A DNA stretch of 27,109 bases from contig CAYZZE010000014.1 of NCBI GenBank assembly GCA_964482845.1, forward strand, positions 1 to 27,109, read 5' to 3'. The notes beneath the pieces were generated by a model, which was given only the letters and a program-made list of their open reading frames with translations, did no database searches and was not told the origin of the DNA. Numbering within the stretch: position 1 is the first letter of the stretch; every line of letters begins with the position of its first letter. Position numbers and translations under genes: made by a program. Below, one piece after another: positions 15,287-22,886 of the stretch. Source of the DNA: VGPI01 sp964482845. Lineage in GTDB: Bacteria; Cloacimonadota; Cloacimonadia; Cloacimonadales; Cloacimonadaceae.

Positions 15287-15814
15287 ATGGACATAATTTT
15301 GTATGAAGGAATCAATTACTGCCTGAGGTGTGGCTCCGGGCTCCTGGTCACAAAAGATCGGGAAAAGAAACTACGTCCAGTTTGCCCGTCCTGTGGCTGG
15401 ATCTATTACAAAAATCCCGTTCCCGCGGTTGCGGCTGTGGTTCTGAACGAAGCCAGCGAATTACTTTTAATAAAGAGAAGATTTGCCCCCGAAGCAGGCG
15501 AGTGGGCACTGCCCAGTGGATATATGGAAGTCACCCTCACTCCGGAAGAAAACGTCCTCGAAGAACTGCTTGAGGAAACCGGGCTTATCGGGAAAATCAG
15601 CCACTGCATCGGGTGGCATTATGGACACAGTTCGCCCTACCATCGCATTCTTAATATTGGCTTCAGGATATGTATCACAAGCGGGATATTACAAGCAGGA
15701 GATGATGCCGTGGATGTGATGTATTTCCCGTTGCGTGCTTTACCTCCCATCCCTTTCATCTCGCACAGAAAGTTCATCAATCTCGAGACAGGCTCAAAAC
15801 TACCACTCAGTTAA
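15287..15814 (+). CDS. Nudix hydrolase with N-terminal zinc ribbon
   Basis: A 175-residue protein with a zinc ribbon (Cys 12, 15, 33, 36) followed by a Nudix fold. The Nudix box runs from G78 to L100; the metal-binding Glu residues E93, E96 and E97 are kept, but the first Glu is Leu (L84) and the usual Arg of the REUxEE core is Glu (E92). The family hydrolyses nucleoside diphosphates linked to another group. It starts 30 bp after thiD and probably belongs to the thi operon. Because the Thi4 product is an ADP-thiazole that must be cut to thiazole phosphate, this protein is a good candidate for that step (inference). ADP-ribose or NADH hydrolysis are alternatives. Confidence 0.75.
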   Translation: MDIILYEGINYCLRCGSGLLVTKDREKKLRPVCPSCGWIYYKNPVPAVAAVVLNEASELLLIKRRFAPEAGEWALPSGYMEVTLTPEENVLEELLEETGLIGKISHCIGWHYGHSSPYHRILNIGFRICITSGILQAGDDAVDVMYFPLRALPPIPFISHRKFINLETGSKLPLS

Positions 15815-16065
15815 TCCCGTCGGAAAAAAACGGAAGAAGATATGACGTATGGGTCAAACCGGAAAACTGGATCAATGGGGGTTGTGTAGTAGAAAAAACG
15901 CTCTATCGATACCAATGCGAAAAAGCCAAACCCAGAGATGATGAAATCTTTAATATCGAGGACTACATCACGGTGATGGAACTGACGGAAGATAATAAGA
16001 TCATCGGCACAGCGATCATGGATTTGAGAGATGGCAAGGATACGGGATCAATGTCCTTAGTTTGA
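15811..16065 (+). pseudogene. Gene remnant, C-terminal fragment without a start
   Basis: A frame that opens just before the Nudix stop runs 84 codons to TGA at 16063-16065 with protein-like composition (for example YDVWVKPENWINGGCVVEKT, then EIFNIEDYITVMEL and GTAIMDLRDGKDTGSM). No ATG or GTG opens it, and it is not in the Nudix frame. I do not recognise the family. It ends 6 bp before the terminal repeat of a small element, so the original gene was probably truncated by rearrangement. Confidence 0.45.
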
Positions 16066-16071
16066 TTCGTA

Positions 16072-16160
16072 AAGAGCATTACACATACTGGAATCACCAA
16101 ATTCCGAGAACGTGAAAAAACAATATCGTCTCTCCTTCCAGCGCAGTCATTATTAACTAA
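16072..16160 (-). mobile_element. Small element copy 3, right-end half (split copy)
   Basis: Reading on the minus strand, this matches the right-hand end of the copies at 280-596 and 11113-11430: AAGAGCATTACACATACTGG, then the GTGAAAAAACAATATCGTCTC block, up to AACTAA. The similarity stops exactly at CTAA(G) (16157-16161). The rest of the element resumes, in the same orientation and from the same CTAA, at 20111. Confidence 0.75.
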
Positions 16161-16284
16161 GAAAAGGTTTGCAAATTCAATCACGATTACATCAGTATTT
16201 TCAAATGGGTTATCGAGTTTAGTCAAACCGATTCTCAGCGGATAGAGAGAGGAGGGTGGTGCGAATCACATCAATGAAAAAAGA

Positions 16285-16312
16285 TTGACTTCCAGAACCA
16301 GGTCAAAATACT
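16285..16312 (+). promoter_or_regulatory. Candidate promoter of the restriction-modification genes
   Basis: TTGACT (16285-16290) and AATACT (16307-16312) are 16 bp apart, 31 bp before the methyltransferase ATG. It is a modest match, chosen because no other pair is visible in this gap. Confidence 0.35.
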
Positions 16313-16342
16313 GCTCCCATCATAAAATGAAGAGGATGACCC

Positions 16343-17224
16343 ATGAATAAAGAGAGTATTAATGGTCTGAAGGAATTAGTGAAGAACGTGAACCATCGGC
16401 TATGTAAGTGCCCACCTACCCATATTAGTTGCATGACAGCAAGGGAATGGATGGTATCTCAAATCGGGGTGTGGCAGTTCATATACGAAAAAAGAGATAT
16501 TAGGGACAAAGAAAAACATCCCGCCACCTTTCCGATAAGCTTGTCAAAGAAGGTCGTATCATTATTTAGTCACGAAGGCGAATTAGTACTTGATCCCTTC
16601 GTAGGTAGTGGCACAACTCTCGTTGCAGCGCAAGATTTAAACCGCAATTGCCTGGGGTTTGATCTGAGCGAGATTTATATCGGATTGTGTAATGAACGGT
16701 TAGATCAATCAATGGCATTCAATAAATGCTCTCAGATTGCTATCCAGGATGATGCAAGAAACATAAAAGAATATCTTCCTCCAAATTCTGTCAGCTTGAT
16801 TTGGACATCACCTCCGTACGCCAACCTGCTAAACAAACAAAGAAAAAACAAATCAAGAAGAGATCGGGATAACGGTCAACTAAACAAAATTGAGCAATAC
16901 TCACAAGATGAGCGTGACTTGGGAACATACTCAGTCAAAGAGTGGGCTATGGCCATGGGTGATATCTTTGAGGGTTTATTGCATCTTCTCAAGCCGAAGG
17001 CTCATTGTGTAGTCAATGTTCCCGATTTCTGGTGGGAGAATAAGCGTATTACACTTCATATCGTATTAGTGGAGGAGTTAAGGAAAAGAGGTTATGAACT
17101 GAGAAATACGATAATTTGGGATCGGACAAATATCGTTAATAATATTGGCATCTTTGGATGGCCCAGTAATTACATCACGATGGGTACCACTTTCGAATAC
17201 CTGCTGGATTTTTGGAAACCATAA
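16343..17224 (+). CDS. Type II DNA methyltransferase, amino-methylating (probable N4-cytosine)
   Basis: The 293-residue protein protects host DNA by methylating the recognition site. The SAM-binding motif DPFVGSGTT (84-92) comes before the catalytic motif TSPPY (155-159), and the segment HPATFPISL (59-67), usual for the region just ahead of the SAM motif in beta-class enzymes, precedes both. SPPY marks amino-methyltransferases; N4-cytosine is the likely product because the partner endonuclease is MvaI/BcnI-like, whose relatives cut CCNGG-type sites. N6-adenine cannot be excluded. It is 17 bp upstream of the endonuclease. The AT-rich coding sequence differs from the housekeeping genes, consistent with transfer. 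Confidence 0.85.
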   Translation: MNKESINGLKELVKNVNHRLCKCPPTHISCMTAREWMVSQIGVWQFIYEKRDIRDKEKHPATFPISLSKKVVSLFSHEGELVLDPFVGSGTTLVAAQDLNRNCLGFDLSEIYIGLCNERLDQSMAFNKCSQIAIQDDARNIKEYLPPNSVSLIWTSPPYANLLNKQRKNKSRRDRDNGQLNKIEQYSQDERDLGTYSVKEWAMAMGDIFEGLLHLLKPKAHCVVNVPDFWWENKRITLHIVLVEELRKRGYELRNTIIWDRTNIVNNIGIFGWPSNYITMGTTFEYLLDFWKP

Positions 17225-17241
17225 AAATAGGGGATCACGAT

Positions 17242-18027
17242 ATGCTTCAAGTTTTTACGAAAGACGAACTGATAGTTAAACTCAGAGAGATAAAAAAGCG
17301 GGGTTGGATCGAAAACTACCGGTTCGGTAATGACGGCTCTGCGGGGAATATTTTAGAGGATTTGCTCGATCTCAAAGAAAACAATTTAGCTATTGCCAAT
17401 TCAGGAGAATGGGAATTGAAAACGAAGAGACAGAATTCATCGGCTCTATCAACCTTACTACACAATGAGCCCTCCCCAAGGCAAGCAAGGATAGTTCCTT
17501 CCCTTCTACTGCCTTATTACGGATGGAAACATAATGAGGCAGGGAATAAATATCCTGAATCGGAGTTAAGTTTCAGACAGACCATATACTGCAAAAGGTA
17601 TAGCGATAGAGGTTTTACGGCTAATCTGGATAGGCAGGATGAGAAAATTACTATCATTTTTGATGCAAGTAAAGTCGATCCGGTCCATTCAGAATGGCTT
17701 TCAAGTGTTAATGATAGAATAGGTCTCGGAGGTCTTAATCCCATCCCATATTGGGGATTTGAGGATGTTGCAGCTTCTGTCAGAGCTAAACTTATTAATT
17801 GCTTCTACGTGTTTGTTGGTGTGAAGAAAGTGGGTAACACTGAGTTTATCAGATATACCGACATTAAAATGTTGAGTAACTTCTCAATGGATAAATTCAT
17901 CGACGCCCTCGAGAATAATCTGATCTACATTGATTTCGACGCAAGGACAGGTCATAATCACGGAACTAAATTTCGAATTAGGGAACGTTATATCCACATG
18001 TTGTATGAAAATGCTGTTATGCTGTAG
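17242..18027 (+). CDS. MvaI/BcnI-family type II restriction endonuclease
   Basis: A 261-residue endonuclease with strong family resemblance: GNDGSAGNILEDLLDLKENN near residues 29-48, followed by the catalytic GEWELKTKR (E56, E58, K60; the E-x-K core), and a C-terminal HNHGTKFRIRERYIHMLYE. MvaI and BcnI act as monomers on CCWGG or CCSGG; the exact site here is unknown. The start ATG 17242 has AGGGGA (17229-17234) seven bases upstream; an upstream TTG at 17212 would overlap the methyltransferase and is less likely. Catalytic residues look intact, so the system may be active. Confidence 0.9.
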   Translation: MLQVFTKDELIVKLREIKKRGWIENYRFGNDGSAGNILEDLLDLKENNLAIANSGEWELKTKRQNSSALSTLLHNEPSPRQARIVPSLLLPYYGWKHNEAGNKYPESELSFRQTIYCKRYSDRGFTANLDRQDEKITIIFDASKVDPVHSEWLSSVNDRIGLGGLNPIPYWGFEDVAASVRAKLINCFYVFVGVKKVGNTEFIRYTDIKMLSNFSMDKFIDALENNLIYIDFDARTGHNHGTKFRIRERYIHMLYENAVML

Positions 18028-18279
18028 TCAAGACCATTGAACAATCAACAGCCGCCTGAAACGTGATGGATCGGGTGTGTATTTTACATCTATTGTGCAG
18101 TCAAGTCCTTTCCGCTCAATATGATAAAGAATATGCAAAAATCTATATTGATAGAAATCCTGCCAAATCTCACATTGAACAAAGCCTACAGACCCTACAT
18201 AGAATGCCCTCTGAGGCGTGGGGACACCGCCCGGTGCTCTCCACGTTTTCTTATTATGGATAGGCAAGACCCATTTGAA
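18028..18279. other. Intergenic stretch with a possible left-end fragment of the small element
   Basis: AAGACCATTGAACAATC at 18030-18046 resembles the left terminal repeat of the small elements but no matching right end follows. Open frames here (both strands) look like chance translations. Nothing else recognised. Confidence 0.4.
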
Positions 18280-18564
18280 AAGAGCGTTGCACATATTGGG
18301 TTCACCGGATATTGAGATAATGAAGTCGTGAGAAAGCAATATCATCTACCTCCCTGCGTCATTGGATGTTAGGCGGTGATTTCAACCACCGTTATCAGGC
18401 GAACCTACCACCCAACCCTGACGGGTTGATGCATGTGTTTGTCCCTGAACGGTGACTGAAGTCACCGCCTAACTTCTGACGGCGCTGTAACAACCCCGGA
18501 ACTTATCTGACCGTTAGTTAGTTTATGACCGTTAGAACAATGCTCCATATTATTCAATGGTCTT
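18280..18564 (-). mobile_element. Small non-autonomous element, second subtype, 285 bp
   Basis: On the minus strand it begins AAGACCATTGAATAA (from 18564) and ends with the complement of AAGAGCGTTGCACAT (from 18280). It is flanked by perfect 5-bp duplications TTGAA at 18275-18279 and 18565-18569. The right-end 70 bp resemble the copies at 280 and 11113, but the core is different: instead of the 81-bp palindrome it carries the nested inverted repeat at 18368-18473. It lies inside the block that split copy 3. Confidence 0.8.
18368..18473. repeat. Nested inverted repeat, three hairpins inside a long stem
   Basis: GTTAGGCGGTGATTTCAACC... (18368-18393) and its near-complement at 18448-18473 form a 26-bp arm with few mismatches. 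Each arm can fold on itself (CGGTG...CACCG on the left; GGTGACT-GA-AGTCACC on the right, perfect), and AACCC-TGAC-GGGTT lies between them. The whole could form one long stem or a cloverleaf-like set of hairpins. No known RNA family recognised. Confidence 0.65.
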
Positions 18565-18645
18565 TTGAAGTTTTCGGTGATCCTTTCTTGAAGTTTTCAG
18601 TAATCTTTTCTTGAGGTTTTCACTGACCCATTTAAAGTGTACGGC
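18565..18645. repeat. Degenerate repeats TTGAAGTTTTCGGTGATC
   Basis: Three or four units with a period of about 22-25 bp (TTGAAGTTTTCGGTGATCC, then TTGAAGTTTTCAGTAATC, then TTGAGGTTTTCACTGACCC). They are related to the tandem repeats at 56-182. The subtype-two element at 18280-18564 inserted into the TTGAA of the first unit. Possible relic of an IS21-type end. Confidence 0.55.
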
Positions 18646-18739
18646 GATCCAACTGGATCACCAGACTATCATCAAAATGCCCGTTTTTCCCCATTTGTCC
18701 AAGTGATCCGCATTTGAAGCTTTGGGTGACTCTTTATGT

Positions 18740-20110
18740 AAGACCTTTGCATATGTGTCGTTAATCAAGTAGAAAGGAGTCGAGATTTGTTCAGTAAGAA
18801 CAATATAAAATATTGTAAATAGTCCTTGACAAGTTAGATAGCACCACATATTGACATCCTGTCAAGAATAGGAGATAAGCCATGCGCCAAGATAAGATGA
18901 CAATGACCGACTACGACATTCAGAACAGACTGAGCCAGTTAGAACACTTTTTGTTAGAGTTCAAAGAGATGGTGAACTGGGACAAAGTGAGGAAGTACTT
19001 GGAACCTCTTGATCCCCACCGGACAAAAGTAACAGGCGGAGACTCTTATGATCCGGTTAAGATGTTTCGGGTATTGTTGCTGCAAGGCTGGTATGAATTG
19101 TCCGATCCTGACATGGAGTTCTATCTGCGCACCAATCTTCTATTCATGAATTTCTGCGACTTTAGCATCACCGAGGGTACTCCTGATCATTCGACCATCA
19201 GCCGTTGGCGCGACCGCTTGACTAAGTCCGGCTTGTATAAGACCGTATTTGAGGGAATCATGGGTGAGTTTCACGAAATGGGCCTGGAGATCAGGAAAGG
19301 CAAGATGGTGGATGCAACCTTGATCTCGTCCCAAGCCCGTCCCCGCAAGAAGGTTTGAATAGAAACAGAACCTACCGGCGATGAGGCACAGTCAGAGGAA
19401 TCCTCTCCCACTTTGAAGCGACCGCAGTGACCATCGAGGAGTCAGTGGACAACGATGCCAGGCGGATGAAGAAAGGGAATTAGTCGCCCTATGGCTATAA
19501 GGGACATGTGTTGACCGATACCAATGGAATCGTGGAGAGCATTATTGTTACGCCTGCCAATGTTCATGATACGGTGATATTTCCGGAGTTGATAGGCAAA
19601 ACACCTCTTGAGGAGGGAAATGTCATTCATGCCGACAAAGGTTATCACAGCGAAGCCAATAAAGAATTACTCCGAACTGACGGTCTTGAGGACATGATCA
19701 TGCATAAACGAAAACGGAACAAGCCCGAAAATGATACCATTAAGCAGCGCAACAAGGCTGTTTCTCAGCATCGCTACGTGATAGAGCGCACATTTGACTC
19801 GCTGAAGCGGAGTTATGGTTGGTCGCGATCAAGATATGTGGGTTTGGAAAAACTACCTGCTACCTCTACATGAGGTGCCTGGCTTACAACATCAAACGGG
19901 CAATGAAAATTCATTCCTCCAACCATGCTTAGGAGAGGTGTGCCCAGATTCTGGGATTTGCCCCCATTATGGCATGATAAAGCCATAATAATTGGGAAAT
20001 TTCACGCTATTCAGGAGGATTTTACCTGTATTGTGGCTAAATTCACAAATTTTTGCAGATAATCTCAGATACATCCTCCCCCCCCCTATGGCTAATTCTG
20101 CAAAGGTCTT
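18740..20110 (+). mobile_element. IS5-family insertion sequence, decayed, 1.37 kb
   Basis: The ends carry perfect 12-bp inverted repeats, AAGACCTTTGCA (18740-18751) and TGCAAAGGTCTT (20099-20110). Between them lies one broken DDE transposase. The size and terminal sequence fit IS5-group elements. No direct target duplication flanks the pair; instead CTAA after the right end matches the CTAA at 16157, see the larger block. A perfect 8-bp hairpin ATTATGGC/GCCATAAT at 19966-19989 follows the transposase. Confidence 0.8.
18882..19932 (+). pseudogene. IS5-family transposase, frameshifted and interrupted
   Basis: The N-terminal 158 codons (18882-19358) are intact and carry the IS5 N-terminal domain and the first catalytic Asp (GKMVDATLI). 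After RPRKK the frame shifts (an extra base near 19354 would restore VEIETEPTGDEA), shifts again near 19430, meets an in-frame TAG at 19481-19483 (in KKGN-stop-SPYGYKGH), continues with the second Asp (HADKGYHSE) and the Glu (RYVIERTF), and shifts once more near 19850 before YLYMRCLAYNIKRAM to TAG 19932. All three catalytic residues survive, but in separate frames, so the enzyme is dead. Confidence 0.9.
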
Positions 20111-20303
20111 CTAAGGATCATGCCTGTCAGATAGTTTGGATACTCGTTAAGTCAACCGCTCTGAATTATACAGCGGTCTCAAGAAGGTTTAGATTCACTC
20201 GGAATAGTGCTTTCTCCTTAGTCCTCCCTGCTTCATAACCTTAGTATAACCTTACGACCGTAAGGTTATACTAAGGTTATACTAAGGTTATCAAGCAGGG
20301 AGG
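20111..20303 (-). mobile_element. Small element copy 3, left half with palindrome (split copy)
   Basis: On the plus strand it starts CTAAGGATCATGCCTGTCAG, the exact continuation of the half that stops at 16160, and runs through the internal left-end repeat to the 81-bp palindrome (20223-20303). Its asymmetry is mirror-image to copies 1 and 2 (one 11-bp unit on the left, two on the right), confirming inversion. The outermost 38 bp expected beyond the palindrome are missing. Confidence 0.8.
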
Positions 20304-20437
20304 AAAGGGGAAAAATGCAGGTGACAAGTAAAGCGTTCCCCTCAGCGATCGTCAAGAATTTTGAGCTTTGATAAGCGGGAAATGAGATCAAGAGTGAGCT
20401 TCAAATGCCGAAGAAAGTTGAAACTAAAGGAGATAGA

Positions 20438-20734
20438 ATGTCCATAACACTACGAATCATGTAACTGCTGGTAACAGTAGCATTGACCGCTTTCACAATG
20501 GGTGCCTACGCCCAAAGCGATGATCAGGTTGCCAATTAATCCAATACCAAAGTAACGGTCGAAATCGTGACCAAAGCAGACGGAGCCGACTGGCTGAATC
20601 TCAAGCATACGGTATTTGGTTATGTGACCAAAGGAATGGACATTGTCCACACCATCGAACAACTTCCAATTGAGGAAAAAGACAACCCGCTTGCCGATAA
20701 CCAGGCGATCATCAGCAAATTCATTGTCAATTAG
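20438..20734 (+). pseudogene. Cyclophilin-type peptidyl-prolyl isomerase, internally deleted
   Basis: From ATG 20438 (AAAGGAG upstream) to TAG 20732-20734 a single frame encodes a signal-peptide-like start (LLVTVALTAFTMGAYAQ) and a typical cyclophilin C-terminus (LKHTVFGYVTKGMDIVHTIE, then AIISKFIVN). Two in-frame TAA codons interrupt it, at codon 9 and near codon 34, and the central catalytic part of the domain is missing. The surviving protein-like frame indicates recent decay of an exported isomerase. The following 20735-20932 stretch holds only a short unassigned open frame. Confidence 0.8.
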
Positions 20735-20932
20735 CGCGTCCACCCAAGAATTAGTCAAGCTATACCCTGTCACCAAAAAGACATGCGACCTGTCGATCAG
20801 CATAAAAGGTGGCGCTGCAATCGGAATCGTGCCTGATATCCACGATATCGATTGTTAGTTGTGGCACATTAAAGACCTATACCGGACAAGATTTGTATTG
20901 ACAATACTGGGCATCCAACCAGCAATATCACC

Positions 20933-21613
20933 ATGCCTCGTCAGGATAGCAAATCTGTTTTTGATATTAGTTTGCAGCGTCTGTTCTATCAAGACCGGAC
21001 GCTCTTGGATGAGGTGCATCTGCAAGTGTCAGTGGGCGATAAGATCCTGATCAACGGCAAGACGGGTAGCGGAAAGACCTCGCTTTTGCATTGCCTGAAC
21101 CTGATGAATCCTTTTTATGAGGGAGAGATTCGTTACCATAGCCGGGATATCCGTCAAATCAGTCCGGAGCATCTACGCCGGCAGGTGATGGAGGTGATGC
21201 AGGAACCCTGGCTGGAGGGCGGCAGCGTCCTTAAAGCGTTGCAAGAACCATGGTCTTACCGCATACATCAGCAAGGCAGGCAGGAGATCTATTCTACGGC
21301 AGGATGGCGCAAACGTATCGCGGAACTGCTGGAGATGATGGGATTGGCTGAACCGATCCTGAGCGCAAGCACCAGCGAACTTTCCGGCGGAGAAAAACAG
21401 CGCATCGCCTTTGTCCGTGTCATGCAGTTCGATCCTCAGGTCATGCTATTGGACGAGGTTTCGTCCGCATTGGATCAGTCAACTTCGGAAGTGATAGCCC
21501 AATGCCTGCATCAAAACTGGCAAAACACGATCATTGCCATCTCCCATGATCCGGCCTGGAAAAACCTCTGGCAACACAGGTGGGATATATCCCATCAGAA
21601 GGTGAGGACATGA
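20933..21613 (+). CDS. fetA: ABC transporter ATP-binding protein, FetA/YbbL-like
   Basis: The ATPase half of a two-gene transporter; the E. coli pair FetAB is linked to iron export and oxidative stress resistance. The 226 residues contain Walker A GKTGSGKTS (42-50), the Q-loop Q90, signature LSGGEKQR (150-157), Walker B plus catalytic Glu LLDEVSSALD (172-181) and switch His205. Everything needed for ATP hydrolysis is present. It overlaps the partner permease gene by 4 bp (ATGA). No strong ribosome site is visible before ATG 20933. Confidence 0.85.
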   Translation: MPRQDSKSVFDISLQRLFYQDRTLLDEVHLQVSVGDKILINGKTGSGKTSLLHCLNLMNPFYEGEIRYHSRDIRQISPEHLRRQVMEVMQEPWLEGGSVLKALQEPWSYRIHQQGRQEIYSTAGWRKRIAELLEMMGLAEPILSASTSELSGGEKQRIAFVRVMQFDPQVMLLDEVSSALDQSTSEVIAQCLHQNWQNTIIAISHDPAWKNLWQHRWDISHQKVRT

Positions 21614-22392
21614 CGGCAGACATTCAATTGATAGCACTGCTCATCGGCTCAGCACTGCTGCTGTTTCCTGTTCTGATCTTCCGAAAGCTGCGGATCCCTC
21701 TGATCCGGACGATGCTCATTTCCTTTGTGCGGATGTCTGTACAACTGGCAGCGATCGGTCTGGTGCTGCAATTCATCTTTGGATGGGTGAATCTATTTGT
21801 CACTCTGGGCTGGATGCTGATCATGCTGGGAGCGGCGGTCTGGACGGTGACCAATCGCCTCAAGATCAGATCAGGTATCCTTTTGCCGGTATTGCTATAT
21901 GCCCTGGGCGCAGCATCGCTACTGGTGATGCCCTGGATCATCTTCATGGTCGTCAAACCCGCTCCGATGTATTCGCCCGTCTATCTTATCCCCTTGTATG
22001 GCATGGTATTGGGCAACAGCATGAATAGTTGCGCCCTGGCGGTGGAACGCTTTGAATCCAACCTCTCGGACAACTGGAAGGCATATCACACCCGCATCAT
22101 TCTGGGCGCCAATCAACTGGAAGCCGTCCTGCCCGCCTATCGCAAGGCATTGCAGACCTCGCTGATGCCCCAACTCCTGACCATCGCTTCCGTGGGGATC
22201 GTCAGTTTGCCGGGAATGATGACCGGTCAGATCCTCGGTGGCGCTTCACCGCTTGTCGCCATCAAGTATCAGATCATGGTGATGATCGCCATCTTCAGCG
22301 GCGTCACCATCAGCGATTATCTTGCTATCCGCTTCTATCTCCGGCGGCGTTTTGACCAATACTATCTCCCACTGAAAGTGAACAAAGGCTGA
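21610..22392 (+). CDS. fetB: ABC transporter permease, FetB/YbbM-like (UPF0014)
   Basis: Membrane partner of the preceding ATPase. The 260-residue product has about six or seven hydrophobic segments and the family blocks VRMSVQLAAIGLVLQ and GNSMNSCALAVERF, plus PAYRKALQTSLMPQL and SLPGMMTGQILGGASP. The start ATG 21610 sits in the ATGA overlap with the ATPase stop and has AGGTGAGG just upstream; the frame opens 10 codons earlier but that part is unlikely to be translated. Metal (iron) export is the family role; the substrate here is inferred. Confidence 0.9.
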   Translation: MTADIQLIALLIGSALLLFPVLIFRKLRIPLIRTMLISFVRMSVQLAAIGLVLQFIFGWVNLFVTLGWMLIMLGAAVWTVTNRLKIRSGILLPVLLYALGAASLLVMPWIIFMVVKPAPMYSPVYLIPLYGMVLGNSMNSCALAVERFESNLSDNWKAYHTRIILGANQLEAVLPAYRKALQTSLMPQLLTIASVGIVSLPGMMTGQILGGASPLVAIKYQIMVMIAIFSGVTISDYLAIRFYLRRRFDQYYLPLKVNKG

Positions 22393-22395
22393 CGT

Positions 22396-22752
22396 ATGGC
22401 TGGTATTATCTTTTACCAGACCAGGATGCCGGAGGAATTGAACGAATTCTACATTCAAAGATTAGGTATGGAACTCTGGCTCGATCAGGGCGGTTGCCGC
22501 ATCTACCGCAGCGACAATCTCCTGCTTGGCTTCTGCCGTCGGGAAGATGCTGATCTCAATGGTATTATCACTTTCTTTTTCCCAGAACGCAGCCAGGTGG
22601 ACGAGATCTATCTGAGGATGAAGGATATTGCTGATGCCCCACCCCGCCATAATTCACGCTACCAGATATACCAGTTCTTTGCCTGCGATCCGGAAGGCAG
22701 GACGCTGGAATTTCAGAGTTTCGAGCATCCCATCGACTATCAGTTCGCATAA
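22396..22752 (+). CDS. VOC-fold (glyoxalase/bleomycin-resistance/dioxygenase) protein
   Basis: A 118-residue single-domain protein with the pattern of the vicinal oxygen chelate fold: an N-terminal FYQTRMPEELNEFYIQRLGM segment (residues 6-25) and a C-terminal YQFFACDPEGRTLEFQSFE segment with the typical DPEG turn and a late Glu. Only some metal-ligand positions can be guessed, so the reaction is unknown. It begins 3 bp after the permease stop and is probably co-transcribed with the transporter genes. Confidence 0.75.
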   Translation: MAGIIFYQTRMPEELNEFYIQRLGMELWLDQGGCRIYRSDNLLLGFCRREDADLNGIITFFFPERSQVDEIYLRMKDIADAPPRHNSRYQIYQFFACDPEGRTLEFQSFEHPIDYQFA

Positions 22753-22799
22753 GATAGATCAAAGGTAACGGCGATCTTCGCTAATCCGGCACTATTATC

Positions 22800-22829
22800 T
22801 TGACAGGATGAGGCGATTGTAGTTATACT
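22800..22829 (+). promoter_or_regulatory. Sigma-70 type promoter of the outer-membrane gene
   Basis: TTGACA (22800-22805) and TATACT (22824-22829) are 18 bp apart, upstream of a strong ribosome site AGGAGG (22876-22881). The pair is a close match to consensus. Confidence 0.75.
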
Positions 22830-22886
22830 GATTTGTCGTAAAGAATGTTTTACGAGTGAATACAAGATAGATTCCAGGAGGAATGA

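Larger units (their letters stand above)
16161..20110. mobile_element. Inserted block: restriction-modification genes plus IS5-family element
   Basis: A 3,950-bp segment interrupts one copy of the small element. The two halves (16072-16160 and 20111-20303) are complementary parts in the same orientation, and CTAA lies at both junctions (16157-16160 and 20111-20114). CTAA fits the YTAR target preference of IS5-group elements. The right border is the terminal repeat of the IS at 18740-20110. The left border, GAAAAGGTTTGCAAATT, resembles that repeat only partly (shared TTTGCA and AATT). The block holds the methyltransferase, the endonuclease, a second small element and the IS. Confidence 0.6.

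Noticed and set aside
15963..16226. 87-codon minus-strand frame crossing the CTAA junction
   Set aside because: It reads across the end of the small element into the inserted block, so it is most likely a chance join; the N-terminal part (LDNPFENTDVIVIEF) looks protein-like but no family was recognised.
18028..18345. 105-codon minus-strand frame and overlapping plus-strand frames after the endonuclease
   Set aside because: They overlap element ends and each other on both strands, and the translation has no protein-like conservation that I can see.
20643..20858. Open frame after the cyclophilin remnant
   Set aside because: It overlaps the readable cyclophilin frame and its last 35 codons match no family that I recognise; no ribosome site.
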